From the NCBI RefSeq assembly GCF_028885415.1, contig NZ_CP118527.1, forward strand, positions 4,216,001 through 4,280,000: a stretch of DNA of 64,000 nucleotides, in the 5' to 3' direction. The first letter of the stretch is position 1, and the number at the start of each line of letters is the position of its first letter. This stretch comes from Streptomyces coeruleorubidus. GTDB taxonomy: Bacteria; Actinomycetota; Actinomycetes; Streptomycetales; Streptomycetaceae. The notes under the pieces are model-generated. The model had not been told where the DNA came from. It saw only the letters and a list, made by a program, of their open reading frames with translations, and ran no database searches. The translations under genes and the position numbers were made by a program. Of the stretch, positions 34,207 to 42,733 are shown piece after piece.

Positions 34207-35052
34207 TCAGAGGTACCCGTGAAGCCTGTCCAGGGCCTTCAGGACCTCCGCCTCCCCCGCCGGCGGCAGTTGTGCCACGACCTCCTCGATGCCGAGGTCG
34301 GCGTAGTGGGCGAGCTTGCTCGGGGTCGGGTGGACCGCGTACGGGACGACGTGCAGGCCCTCGGGGTCGCGGCCCGCTTCGGTCCAGGCGGTGCGCAGCT
34401 GCGGCAGGGACTCGGAGAGGCCGCGGCCGCCGATGGGGAGCCAGCCGTCGGCGTACTCGCAGATGTGGGCGAACAGTTTCGGCCCGGCGGCGCCGCCGAC
34501 GAGCGTGCGCGGGCCGACGACCGGGCCGCGCGGCTTCTGGACGGGCTTGGGGTGCGCGTGACTGGCCCGGACGCTGCCGAACTCCCCCTCGTACGCGACC
34601 GGTTCCTGCGACCACAGCGCCCGCATCAGCGCCATCCGGTCCCGGACCAGCTCGCGCCGGGTGCGCCACCGTACGCCGTGGTCGGCGGCCTCCTCGACGT
34701 TCCAGCCGAAGCCGAGCCCGAGCGTGAACCGGCCACCGGACAGGTGGTCCAGGGTCGCGACCTGCTTGGCCAGGTCGATCGGGTCGTGCTGGGCGACGAG
34801 CGTGATGCCCGTGCCGAGGCCGAGCCGCTCGGTGACGGCGGCGGCCTGGCCGAGCGCCACGAACGGGTCGAGGGTGCGGCCGTACTCGCGCGGCAGCTCG
34901 CCGCCCGCCGGGTACGGGGTGGTCCGCTCGACGGGGATGTGCGTGTGCTCGGGCAGATACAGCCCGGCGAAACCGCGGTCCTCCAGCTCGCGGGCGAGCC
35001 GGGTCGGGGTGATCGTCTCGTCGGTGAGGAAGATCGTTACGGCGATGCGCAT
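34207..35052 (-). CDS. LLM-class F420-dependent oxidoreductase
   Basis: The 281-residue TIM-barrel protein starts MRIAVTIFLTDETITPTRLA and contains RLGLGTGITLVAQHDPIDLA and LSGGRFTLGLGFGWNVEEA. These are typical of the luciferase-like F420-dependent subfamily (TIGR03619 type). It would use reduced F420 to reduce or oxidise an unknown substrate. It lies just upstream of fbiC on the same strand, separated by 161 bases, which supports F420 as the cofactor. Confidence 0.88.
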   Translation of the reverse strand: MRIAVTIFLTDETITPTRLARELEDRGFAGLYLPEHTHIPVERTTPYPAGGELPREYGRTLDPFVALGQAAAVTERLGLGTGITLVAQHDPIDLAKQVATLDHLSGGRFTLGLGFGWNVEEAADHGVRWRTRRELVRDRMALMRALWSQEPVAYEGEFGSVRASHAHPKPVQKPRGPVVGPRTLVGGAAGPKLFAHICEYADGWLPIGGRGLSESLPQLRTAWTEAGRDPEGLHVVPYAVHPTPSKLAHYADLGIEEVVAQLPPAGEAEVLKALDRLHGYL

Positions 35053-35106
35053 GACCTATCTGTACCTGAGCAGGACCCGAGTATCCATACCGACCAGTCG
35101 GCATCC

Positions 35107-35613
35107 TCAGGTGGCCGTCGCCAGCGCCGCGTAACCCGTGCCGGCCTCGGCGGTGGCCCACAGCACGGCGGCGACCGCGCTGTAGGGCGCGATGCGGCGG
35201 TAAGGCAGCCGGGTGGCGCCCGCGAGGTGCGGGGTGAGCGTGCGGAGCACCGGAACGAAACGGGCCAGGAACACCGCCCGGCCGCCGCAGCGGTCCATCC
35301 GGGTCTCGGCGTTCCGCCAGGCGGTGGCCGGGACCCGGCTGCCGAGGCGTCCCGTGCGCAGGCGGTCGCCGAGCAGGGCTCCGGTGCAGTGGCCGAGCAG
35401 GTCACCGGCCACCGCGGCGCCCGCCGTGACCCCGACGACGAGCGGCAGGCTCAGGTGCCCGGCGCGGGCCAGCGCCCCGGCCGCCAGCAGCAGGCCGAGG
35501 GTGGGGACGAAGGCGCCGACCAGCAGGACGGACTCGGCCAGGACCGCCGCCGCGAGGACCGCGTAGGCGGTGGTGGCGGAGACCTGGCCGAGGAAGTCCG
35601 ACGGGACACTCAC
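35107..35613 (-). CDS. DedA-family membrane protein
   Basis: The 168-residue protein has about four to five membrane segments and the DedA (VTT) landmarks: ESVLLVGAFVPTLGLLLAAG, GDLLGHCTGALLGDRL and FLARFVPVLRTLTPHLAGA (conserved F-x-R-F-x-P). DedA proteins flip undecaprenyl phosphate or phospholipids in bacteria. GTG 35613 overlaps the stop of the upstream methyltransferase (GTGA), so the two are coupled. Confidence 0.85.
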   Translation of the reverse strand: MSVPSDFLGQVSATTAYAVLAAAVLAESVLLVGAFVPTLGLLLAAGALARAGHLSLPLVVGVTAGAAVAGDLLGHCTGALLGDRLRTGRLGSRVPATAWRNAETRMDRCGGRAVFLARFVPVLRTLTPHLAGATRLPYRRIAPYSAVAAVLWATAEAGTGYAALATAT

Positions 35614-36314
35614 CGGCGGGCTCCCGTGCCGGTGACGTCCCGCAGCCCGTCCCGCGGGTCCGGCGCGTCGCGGTACGGGCGCCGCAGCTGCCAGACCCTG
35701 GCCGGGGGCAGGTTCGCCCACACCGACCAGCGGCCGGTGGCGTACCGGCGCTGGTAGGCGGCCATGACCTCCTCGACGGCGTGGTGCCGGCGGGCCTGCG
35801 CGCGGGAGGACAGCAGGGCACGGGCCTGCCGGGTGCCCCGGTAGGCGAAGTAGGTGAGGGTGCCGCCGGGGTGGAGGAGCTCCAGGTACCGGGCCATGAT
35901 CGTTTCGGTCTGGCCGGGCGTGAAGTTGGTCAGGGGCAGGCCGGAGACGATCACGTCGTAGCGCTGCTCGCCCGGCAGCTCCTCGACGTAGGAGCGGTGG
36001 ACCCGGACCCGCTCCGGCTCCCCGGCCAGGAGGGGGTGCGTGTCGGCCAGGCGGCGCAGCCGGCCGGTGAAGCGGGGGTTGGCCTCGACGACGTCCAGGC
36101 GGCTGCCCGGCGGCAGCTGCGGAATGAGGGCGCGGGTGACCGCGCCGGTTCCGGCTCCCGCCTCCAGGACGGTCAGCGGTCGTGGTGCGAGGGCCCGCAC
36201 CGGGTCGGTCAGCGCACGGGCCAGGGCCTTGCCGCTGGGGGCGACGGCCCCCGTGGTGCGCGGATCACGGGCCGCTTCGGTGAGGAACGTCCAGTCCATG
36301 GTTCGGGAATCCAT
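35610..36314 (-). CDS. Class I methyltransferase, possibly phospholipid N-methyltransferase-like
   Basis: The 234-residue protein has the SAM motif LEAGAGTGAVTRALIPQLPP, an acidic motif II (DVVEANPRF) and DVIVSGLPLTNFTP, features of the PmtA-like group that methylates phosphatidylethanolamine. It is coupled to the DedA gene, so a joint role in membrane lipids is plausible but inferred. ATG at 36314 is used; ATG at 36299 is an alternative. It is divergent from the histidine kinase. Confidence 0.78.
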   Translation of the reverse strand: MDSRTMDWTFLTEAARDPRTTGAVAPSGKALARALTDPVRALAPRPLTVLEAGAGTGAVTRALIPQLPPGSRLDVVEANPRFTGRLRRLADTHPLLAGEPERVRVHRSYVEELPGEQRYDVIVSGLPLTNFTPGQTETIMARYLELLHPGGTLTYFAYRGTRQARALLSSRAQARRHHAVEEVMAAYQRRYATGRWSVWANLPPARVWQLRRPYRDAPDPRDGLRDVTGTGARR

Positions 36315-36446
36315 GGTTTCGACGCTAGGAAGCAGACCATGCCCGGAAATCCTTCGTTGTGCGGCGGTCTTCCTCTACGAAAGTAGGGGGTCGAGGGCGA
36401 CCGAGGTCGGAGGCCGGACGGGCCCGGCCAGCCTAGGATCCGGGGA

Positions 36447-37592
36447 GTGATGCGGAGAGTGAGCCTGCTGTGGGGCACCTACGGGCGCTGGTGCCTGGTC
36501 GTGCTGCTGACCGCCCTCGCCGTGCTGAACAGCGCCTCCACCGCCGGCGGCCGGTACGTCACGCCGGTCACGGTGACGGCGGTGCTGTGCGGACTGGCCC
36601 TGCTGGTGCGCCGGTTGCCCTGGTACGCCGCCGCCCTGCCGGCCACCGCGGCGACCGGGCTGTGGGGGTGGCCGCTGCTGCCGCTGCTCCTCGTCGTGCT
36701 GTTCGACCTGGCGGCCCGCCGGCGTGCCCGGATCGCGGTGGGCTGCGCCGCGGTCGCGCTGGGCGCCAACCTGCTCATCCCCCCGGCGGTCTCGCTGTGG
36801 ACCCCGCAGCAGTACGGCTCCACCCTGTTCGTGCTGCTGGCCCTGGTCGGCGGGCTGTGGGTGGGCAACCGCCGCCGGCTGCTGACGGCGCTGGGCGACC
36901 AGGTCGAGCACCTGCGGATCGAGCGGGAGTTGCGCGAGGAGGCCGCCCGCGCCGCCGAGCGGTCCCGGATCGCCGCGGAGATGCACGACGTACTGGCCCA
37001 CCGCCTGAGCCTGATCGCCCTGCACACGGGCGTCCTCGCGACGCGCAGCGAGCAGTTGCCCGCGCCGGTCGTGGAACGCCTGGCCCTGCTGCGCACCGCC
37101 TCCACCGAGGCCCTGGCCGACCTCCGCGACGTCCTCGGAGCCCTGCGCGACCCCGGCTGCGAGCCCACCGAGGCCGCTCCCGTCCCCGTCCTGCGCGACG
37201 TGGACGCACTGGTCGAGCAGGCACGGGCGGCGGGGCAGCAGGCCGAGCTGCGGGTGGAGGGCCGGCCCGAGCAGGCTCCCGCCGCCCACCGGCTGGCCGT
37301 CTACCGGCTCGTCCAGGAAGCGCTGACGAACGCCCGTAAGCACGCCGGGGGCGCCCCGGTGCGCATCCAGCTCTGCTACCGGCCGCCCGCCACCACCGTG
37401 GAGGTCACCAACGCCCCCGGCAGCCCGGCCGCACACGCCGTCGCCTCCGGTTTCGGGCTGGTCGGCCTGCGCGAGCGCGTCACCGCCCTCGGCGGCCAGC
37501 TGCACGCCGGACCCGGCGGGGCCGGCAGCTGGCGGCTGGCCGCCCGCATCCCGCACCCCGCCGCCCTCGTACAGAACGGCACCCCCACATGA
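36447..37592 (+). CDS. Sensor histidine kinase (NarL-type, HisKA_3)
   Basis: Four or five transmembrane segments fill residues 10-145. The dimerisation/phosphoacceptor helix follows with H180 in IAAEMHDVLAHRLSLIALHT, then a HATPase domain (N box EALTNARKHAGG; GFGLVGLRERV). No extracellular sensor domain is visible, so it probably senses an intramembrane signal. A TAGGAT box ends 7 bases before the GTG, suggesting a leaderless transcript; ATG 36450 is the alternative. Its stop overlaps the response regulator start by 4 bases. Confidence 0.93.
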   Translation: MMRRVSLLWGTYGRWCLVVLLTALAVLNSASTAGGRYVTPVTVTAVLCGLALLVRRLPWYAAALPATAATGLWGWPLLPLLLVVLFDLAARRRARIAVGCAAVALGANLLIPPAVSLWTPQQYGSTLFVLLALVGGLWVGNRRRLLTALGDQVEHLRIERELREEAARAAERSRIAAEMHDVLAHRLSLIALHTGVLATRSEQLPAPVVERLALLRTASTEALADLRDVLGALRDPGCEPTEAAPVPVLRDVDALVEQARAAGQQAELRVEGRPEQAPAAHRLAVYRLVQEALTNARKHAGGAPVRIQLCYRPPATTVEVTNAPGSPAAHAVASGFGLVGLRERVTALGGQLHAGPGGAGSWRLAARIPHPAALVQNGTPT

Positions 37593-38239
37593 TCCGCGTC
37601 CTGATCGCCGACGACGACGCCCTGGTCCGCCTGGGCCTCACCGACCTCCTCGACGGCGACCCCGGGATCGAGGTCGTCGCCCAGGCGTCCGACGGCCTGC
37701 ACGCCGTCGAGCAGGCCACCGCGCACCGCGTCGACATCGCCCTCGTGGACGTCCGTATGCCCCGCATGGACGGCATCACGGCCACGGCCCGGCTGCGCGC
37801 CCTGCCCCACCCGCCGCGGGTGATCACGCTGACCACCTTCGATCTCGACGAGTACGTCTACGACGCCCTCGCGGCCGGGGCCGACGGCTTCCTGCTGAAG
37901 GACACGGACCCGGCCGAGATCCTGCGCGCCGTCCACCTCGTCGCCGCCGGCTCGGCGATGCTCCACCCCAGCGCCGCCCGCCGCCTCATCGACCGCCACC
38001 ACCGCTCCGGCGGCCCGCAGGCGACCGCCGCCCGCGCCCGGCTCGACCGGCTCACACCCCGGGAACGCGACGTGCTGACCCTGCTCGCCCAGGGCGAGAC
38101 CAACGCCGACATCGCCGACCGCCTCGGCATGCGCGAGAGCACCGTCAAGGCCCACGTCAGCCGCATCCTCACCGCGCTGGAGGTCACCAACCGGGTGCAG
38201 GCGGCCCTGCTGGCCCGCGACGCCGGGCTCACCGCCTGA
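37589..38239 (+). CDS. LuxR-type response regulator
   Basis: The 216-residue protein has a receiver domain with acidic pocket ADDDA, phosphoacceptor D54 in ALVDVRMPRMDG and the conserved lysine in LLKDTDP. A C-terminal LuxR helix-turn-helix follows (LTPRERDVLTLLAQGETNAD, IADRLGMRESTVKAHVSRI). It is the cognate regulator of the coupled upstream kinase. Target genes are not evident. Confidence 0.95.
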   Translation: MIRVLIADDDALVRLGLTDLLDGDPGIEVVAQASDGLHAVEQATAHRVDIALVDVRMPRMDGITATARLRALPHPPRVITLTTFDLDEYVYDALAAGADGFLLKDTDPAEILRAVHLVAAGSAMLHPSAARRLIDRHHRSGGPQATAARARLDRLTPRERDVLTLLAQGETNADIADRLGMRESTVKAHVSRILTALEVTNRVQAALLARDAGLTA

Positions 38240-38387
38240 ACTCCCCGGCCGACCCGGCCTGTTCGGCTGCTTCCCGCCCCCGGATTCCCTTCCCTTACAC
38301 GCCGGTTCACGGCTCAATACAAGGGTTGCACGCACCACCCCCGCACCACCCATGCCTTGTCACCGACGACACCTGGGGAGCAGCAGC

Positions 38388-39917
38388 ATGTGCGAGGACA
38401 ACCACGGCGGGCTCGGCCGGCGCGCTCTGTTCGTGACGGGAGCGGCCGCCGCGCTTACGTTGGGAAGCGTGAGCTTCGCTTCAGCGGCCGACGGGAACCA
38501 GGACGACGGGGACCAGGAGAGCAGAACGGTGCGCGGCACCCTGCCGCCCGGCTCCCCGGACTTCGTGTACGTGCCGGTCGAGGTCCCGGCCGGGGTCCGG
38601 GAGATCAAGGTCGCCTACACCTACGACCGCCCGTCCGTCCCGGCCGGCACGACCGGCAACGCCCTCGACATCGGCATCTTCGACGACCGCGGCACCGAGC
38701 TCGGCGGCCGGGGCTTCAGGGGCTGGTCGGGCGGGGCGCGCACGGAGTTCTTCATCCGCGCGGACGAGGCCACGCCCGGCTACATCCCGGGCCCGGTGCG
38801 CGAGGGCACCTGGCACATCGCGCTCGGCCCGTACACGGTCGCCCCGCAGGGCCTGTCGTACGAGATCACGATCACGCTGACGTACGGCGAGCCGGGCGAG
38901 GCCGCCCGGCCGGTGTATCCGCCGGACCGGGCCAGGGGCCGGGGCCGTGCCTGGTACCGGGGCGACTGCCATCTGCACTCCTGGTACTCCGACGGCCGCC
39001 GCACCCCCGCCGAGATCGGGGCGCTGGCGCGGGCGGCGGGGCTGGACTTCATCAACTCCTCCGAGCACAACACGCACGCGGCGCACGCCCACTGGTCGGA
39101 CGTGGCCGGGGACGACCTGCTGGTCATGCTGGGCGAGGAGGTCACCACGCGCAACGGTCACGTCGTCGCGCTCGGCACCGACCCGGGGACCTTCGTCGAC
39201 TGGCGCTACCGGGCCCGCGACAACCGCTTCGGCCGCTTCGCCCGCCAGATCCGCCGCGCCGGGGGCCTGGTCGTCCCGGCCCACCCGCACGCCACGTGCG
39301 TCGGCTGCAACTGGAAGTTCGGCTTCGGCGAGGCGGACGCGGTCGAGGTGTGGAACGGCCCCTACACGCCCGACGACGAGGTGGCCCTCGCCGACTGGGA
39401 CAGCATGCTGGTGGCGTCCGTGCGGGACGGGCGCGACTGGATCCCGGCGATGGGCAGCAGCGACGCCCACCGCGACCCGGACGCCGTGGGGCGCCCCCAG
39501 ACGGTCGTCCTGGCCGACGAGCTGACCCGCCGGGCGATCCAGGAGGGCATCCGGGCGGGACGGTCGTACATCGCCGAGTCCGCCAAGGTCGAGCTGTCGT
39601 TCCGGGCGTACGGTGCACGCGGCGAACACGCGGGCATCGGCGAGCGGTTGCGGGTGGACCGCGACACCCCGGTCACCGTCCGCCTGGAGGTCACGGGCGC
39701 CCCGCGCTGCACGGTCCGCTTCATCACCGACCAGGGCGTGCTGCACACCAGCGCCCCGCTGCCGGTGTCCGGCTCGGGTGTCGTCGAGTGGCGGACGACG
39801 CCGTCCTACGCGGCGTACGTACGGGCGGAACTGCGGCACGAGGCGGCGGCGGGGCCGGTGCCGGGGGTGCTGGCGGCGTTCACGAACCCGATCTTCCTGG
39901 GGCGCGCCACGGGATGA
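38388..39917 (+). CDS. Exported CehA/McbA-type PHP metallohydrolase
   Basis: The 509-residue protein begins with a twin-arginine-like signal (LGRRALFVTGAAAALTLGS) ending near SFASAADG. A beta-rich domain (residues 45-180) leads into a PHP-type metal hydrolase with its motif set: GDCHLHSWYSDGRRTPAEI, NSSEHNTHAAHAHW, VVPAHPHATC and MGSSDAHRDPD. Relatives hydrolyse phosphoesters or carbamates outside the cell. ATG 38388 has GGGGAG 7 bases upstream; the frame also opens at 38352. It stands alone. Confidence 0.88.
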   Translation: MCEDNHGGLGRRALFVTGAAAALTLGSVSFASAADGNQDDGDQESRTVRGTLPPGSPDFVYVPVEVPAGVREIKVAYTYDRPSVPAGTTGNALDIGIFDDRGTELGGRGFRGWSGGARTEFFIRADEATPGYIPGPVREGTWHIALGPYTVAPQGLSYEITITLTYGEPGEAARPVYPPDRARGRGRAWYRGDCHLHSWYSDGRRTPAEIGALARAAGLDFINSSEHNTHAAHAHWSDVAGDDLLVMLGEEVTTRNGHVVALGTDPGTFVDWRYRARDNRFGRFARQIRRAGGLVVPAHPHATCVGCNWKFGFGEADAVEVWNGPYTPDDEVALADWDSMLVASVRDGRDWIPAMGSSDAHRDPDAVGRPQTVVLADELTRRAIQEGIRAGRSYIAESAKVELSFRAYGARGEHAGIGERLRVDRDTPVTVRLEVTGAPRCTVRFITDQGVLHTSAPLPVSGSGVVEWRTTPSYAAYVRAELRHEAAAGPVPGVLAAFTNPIFLGRATG

Positions 39918-39924
39918 GGTGACA

Positions 39925-40767
39925 TCAGCCCCGGTCGGGGTCCGGCCCCTCCGCCAGGTCGGCCACGACCGCCGCGTGGTCGGAGGGCCACACCCCGTCC
40001 ACCGGGCCGTGGCACGCCCGCCGGACGTCCCGTACGCGGCCGAGTCCGCCGGGGCCGGGTAGGCCCACGTGGATGTAGTCGATGCGCACGCTCGGCTCGT
40101 GGGTCTGCGCCACGTAGGGGTTGGCCGCGTCCCAGGTGGCGGAGGGGGCGGCCGGGTCGGCGTACTCCCAGGCGTCGAGGAGGACCTGGCGGGGGACGGC
40201 CGGGGCGGTCTTGTAGCCGCCGAGGAGGCGGATCTCGTCGGAGTCGGGCCAGGCGTTGAGGTCGCCGGTGACGACGGGCGGGAACGGGGTGTCGCCGCGG
40301 CGCCGGGCGACGAACCCTGCGAGCGCGGCGACCTGGCCGCAGCGGACCGCGGAGGCGTCCGGGGCGGAGGCGAAGTGGGCGGTGAAGAAGGGGATTTCGT
40401 GGGCGGGGCCGGCCAGGCGGGCGTAGAGGGCCAGCCGGCCGTCGTTCACGTCGGCCGGGGCGGGCAGCGGCAGCACGTCCCGGTCCACGACCGGCCATCT
40501 GCTGAGCACGGCGTTGCCTATGTCCACGGTGGGATCCCCGATCCGCCGCCGCCAGCGCTCCGGGGCGGGCGAGGGGGCCCAGGCGCAGTGCAGGCCCAGC
40601 TCACCGGCCAGCCACTCGGCGAGGTTCTCGCCGTCGGCGGCCCACACCTCCTGGAGGCCGACGACGTCGGGGCGCAGCTCCCTCAGGGCCGTGAGAATCG
40701 CCTTCTGCCGTGCCTGCCAGGGCCCGAAGCGCCACCACAGGTTCCAGGTCACGATCCGCATCCGCAA
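39925..40767 (-). CDS. Endonuclease/exonuclease/phosphatase-family protein
   Basis: The 280-residue enzyme carries the EEP motifs: RIVTWNLWWRFG, GLQEVWA (metal glutamate), TGDLNAWPDSDEI and the C-terminal WPSDHAAVVADL (catalytic histidine). No signal peptide is present, so it acts in the cytoplasm. The substrate could be nucleic acid, sugar phosphate or phospholipid. It is convergent with the PHP hydrolase gene and divergent from the F420-type oxidoreductase gene. Confidence 0.88.
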   Translation of the reverse strand: MRMRIVTWNLWWRFGPWQARQKAILTALRELRPDVVGLQEVWAADGENLAEWLAGELGLHCAWAPSPAPERWRRRIGDPTVDIGNAVLSRWPVVDRDVLPLPAPADVNDGRLALYARLAGPAHEIPFFTAHFASAPDASAVRCGQVAALAGFVARRRGDTPFPPVVTGDLNAWPDSDEIRLLGGYKTAPAVPRQVLLDAWEYADPAAPSATWDAANPYVAQTHEPSVRIDYIHVGLPGPGGLGRVRDVRRACHGPVDGVWPSDHAAVVADLAEGPDPDRG

Positions 40768-40858
40768 CCACCCGCTCTCGTCCCGCCGCGTCAGGGATCA
40801 TTGAAGCAGGAACCATTGAAGAAACCGTGAGAGCTTGGTGCGAAGGAGACCCCCGACG

Positions 40859-41251
40859 ATGTCCCGCCTCACCGACCTGAGGTTCCGCGCCGCCACGTCC
40901 TTCCAGCGCCGCATCAACCCGCTCATGCGCCGCCTCCCCCTCCAGACGGTCCTGGAGACGAAGGGCCGCGTCTCGGGCCTGCCCCGCCGCACACCGGTGG
41001 GCGGCCGCCGCGTCGGCGACTCCTTCTGGCTGGTGTCGGAGTTCGGCGAACGGTCGCAGTACGTGCGCAACATCAAGGCCGATCCGCGGGTGCGGGTGCG
41101 GATCCGGGGGCGCTGGCACACGGGGACCGCGCGCCTGCTCCCGGACGACGATCCCGTGGCGCGGCTGCGCCGGCTGCCCAGGTTCAACGGCCTTGGGGTG
41201 CGGGCGTTCGGGACGGATCTGCTGACGGTGCGGGTGGATCTGGCGGACTGA
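40859..41251 (+). CDS. Deazaflavin (F420)-dependent nitroreductase-like protein
   Basis: The 130-residue split-beta-barrel protein belongs to the Ddn family. ETKGRVSGLPRRTPVGGRR and FGERSQYVRNIKADPRVRVR are its typical flavin-phosphate and loop segments. The family reduces quinones or nitro compounds with F420H2. GAAGGAGAC precedes the ATG. Two CATTGAAG direct repeats (40799-40806, 40814-40821) lie in the upstream gap. Together with fbiC it supports active F420 metabolism. Confidence 0.87.
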   Translation: MSRLTDLRFRAATSFQRRINPLMRRLPLQTVLETKGRVSGLPRRTPVGGRRVGDSFWLVSEFGERSQYVRNIKADPRVRVRIRGRWHTGTARLLPDDDPVARLRRLPRFNGLGVRAFGTDLLTVRVDLAD

Positions 41252-41281
41252 CGGCCCCCTGGCGCCCCCGGCGCACGGTCC

Positions 41282-42733
41282 TCACCCCGGCCAGACGACC
41301 GCCTGTACCTCGCTGTACGCGTGCAGGGCGTACGAGCCGACGTCCCGGCCGACACCGCTCTTCTTGAAGCCGCCGAAGGGGGCCTCCATGTTGCGGCCCA
41401 CGGTGTTGATGCCGACGCCGCCGGCGCGCAGGCGGCGGGCCACGCGGAAGGCCCTGGCCACGTCGGACGACCAGACGTAGTCGATGAGGCCGTAGTCGGT
41501 GTCGTTGGCCAGGGCCACGCCCTCCTCCTCGTCGTCGAAGGGGATGACGACCACGACCGGGCCGAAGATCTCCTCGCGGGCCACGCGCATGTCGTTGGTG
41601 CAGTCGGCGAGGAGGGTGGGGGTGACGTAGAAGCCGGTCGGCAGGCCGGGGCGTTCGCCGCCCGTGACGGCCACCGCGCCTTCCTTGCGGCCCAGTTCGA
41701 CGTACGACTCGACCCGGTCGCGGTGTGCCGCCGAGATCACCGGCCCGACCACCGTGTCCGGCTCCCGGGGATCCCCCACCTTCAACCGGCGTGCATATTC
41801 GGCCAGTTGCCCGACCAGGCGGTCGTGGATCCCGCGCTGCGCCAGCACCCGGGTCGGTGCCGTGCAGATCTGGCCGCTGTAGAAGGAGAAGGTGGTGCCG
41901 ATCCCGGCGACCGCCGAGCCGATGTCGGCGTCGTCGAGGACGATCGCCGCGCCCTTCCCGCCCAGCTCCATCAACTGCCGCTTCATGTCGCGGCCGCACA
42001 CCTCGGCGATGCGCTGCCCGACCGCCGTGGAGCCGGTGAAGCTGACCATGTCGACGTCCGGCGACGCCACGGCCGCCTCACCGACCTCGGTCCGTGCGCC
42101 GCTGACCACGTTCACCACGCCCGGCGGCACACCGGCGGCCTCCAGCGCCTGAGCCATCCGGTACACCGACAGCGGATCCTGGGGTGCCGGCTTCACCACG
42201 ACCGTGTTGCCCATGGCCAGGGCGGGGGCGATCTTGCCGGCCGGGTTGGCCCAGGGGTTGTTGTACGAGGTGACGCAGGTGACCACCCCGACGGGCTGGC
42301 GGACGGCGAGCGCGCCCATGACGGCCGCCCTCCCCATCGGTCCCGCCTCGTTGATCTGCGGCGGGATCGCCCACTCGGCGGGCTCCACACGCGCGTAGCG
42401 CCGGAAGCGGGCGGCGGCGACCGCGACCTGCATGCCGCGTGCGGTACCCGTGGTCGCGCCGGTCTCCGCCCGGGCCAGCTCGGCGTACGGCACGAGACGG
42501 TCCCGGATGATGTCCGCGGCGCGGGCGAGGACCGCGGCCCGCTCCTCCGGAGGCGTGGCCGACCACGGCCCGAAGGCCTCGCGGGCCGCGGCGCAGGCCG
42601 CGCGCACCTGATCCCGCGAGGCCTCCGGCGCCCACCCGACGGTCTGCTCGGTCGCCGGGTCGATCACCTCGTAGTGCCCGCCGTCCGGCTCCACCCAGGA
42701 GCCGCCGACGAACAACGCCTGCCGTGCCGTCAC
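41282..42733 (-). CDS. Aldehyde dehydrogenase (NAD(P)-dependent)
   Basis: The 483-residue enzyme has the ALDH set: VVTCVTSYNNPWANPAGKIA, the NAD loop FTGSTAVGQRI, catalytic glutamate in LMELGGKGA, catalytic cysteine in GQICTAPTRV, and EEIFGPVVVVIPFDDEEEG. It oxidises an aldehyde to the acid. The GTG start overlaps the stop of the upstream amidohydrolase (GTGA). It is the third gene of the LLM-amidohydrolase-ALDH operon that begins at a pair of CTGACG-N3-CGTCAG sites. Confidence 0.93.
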   Translation of the reverse strand: MTARQALFVGGSWVEPDGGHYEVIDPATEQTVGWAPEASRDQVRAACAAAREAFGPWSATPPEERAAVLARAADIIRDRLVPYAELARAETGATTGTARGMQVAVAAARFRRYARVEPAEWAIPPQINEAGPMGRAAVMGALAVRQPVGVVTCVTSYNNPWANPAGKIAPALAMGNTVVVKPAPQDPLSVYRMAQALEAAGVPPGVVNVVSGARTEVGEAAVASPDVDMVSFTGSTAVGQRIAEVCGRDMKRQLMELGGKGAAIVLDDADIGSAVAGIGTTFSFYSGQICTAPTRVLAQRGIHDRLVGQLAEYARRLKVGDPREPDTVVGPVISAAHRDRVESYVELGRKEGAVAVTGGERPGLPTGFYVTPTLLADCTNDMRVAREEIFGPVVVVIPFDDEEEGVALANDTDYGLIDYVWSSDVARAFRVARRLRAGGVGINTVGRNMEAPFGGFKKSGVGRDVGSYALHAYSEVQAVVWPG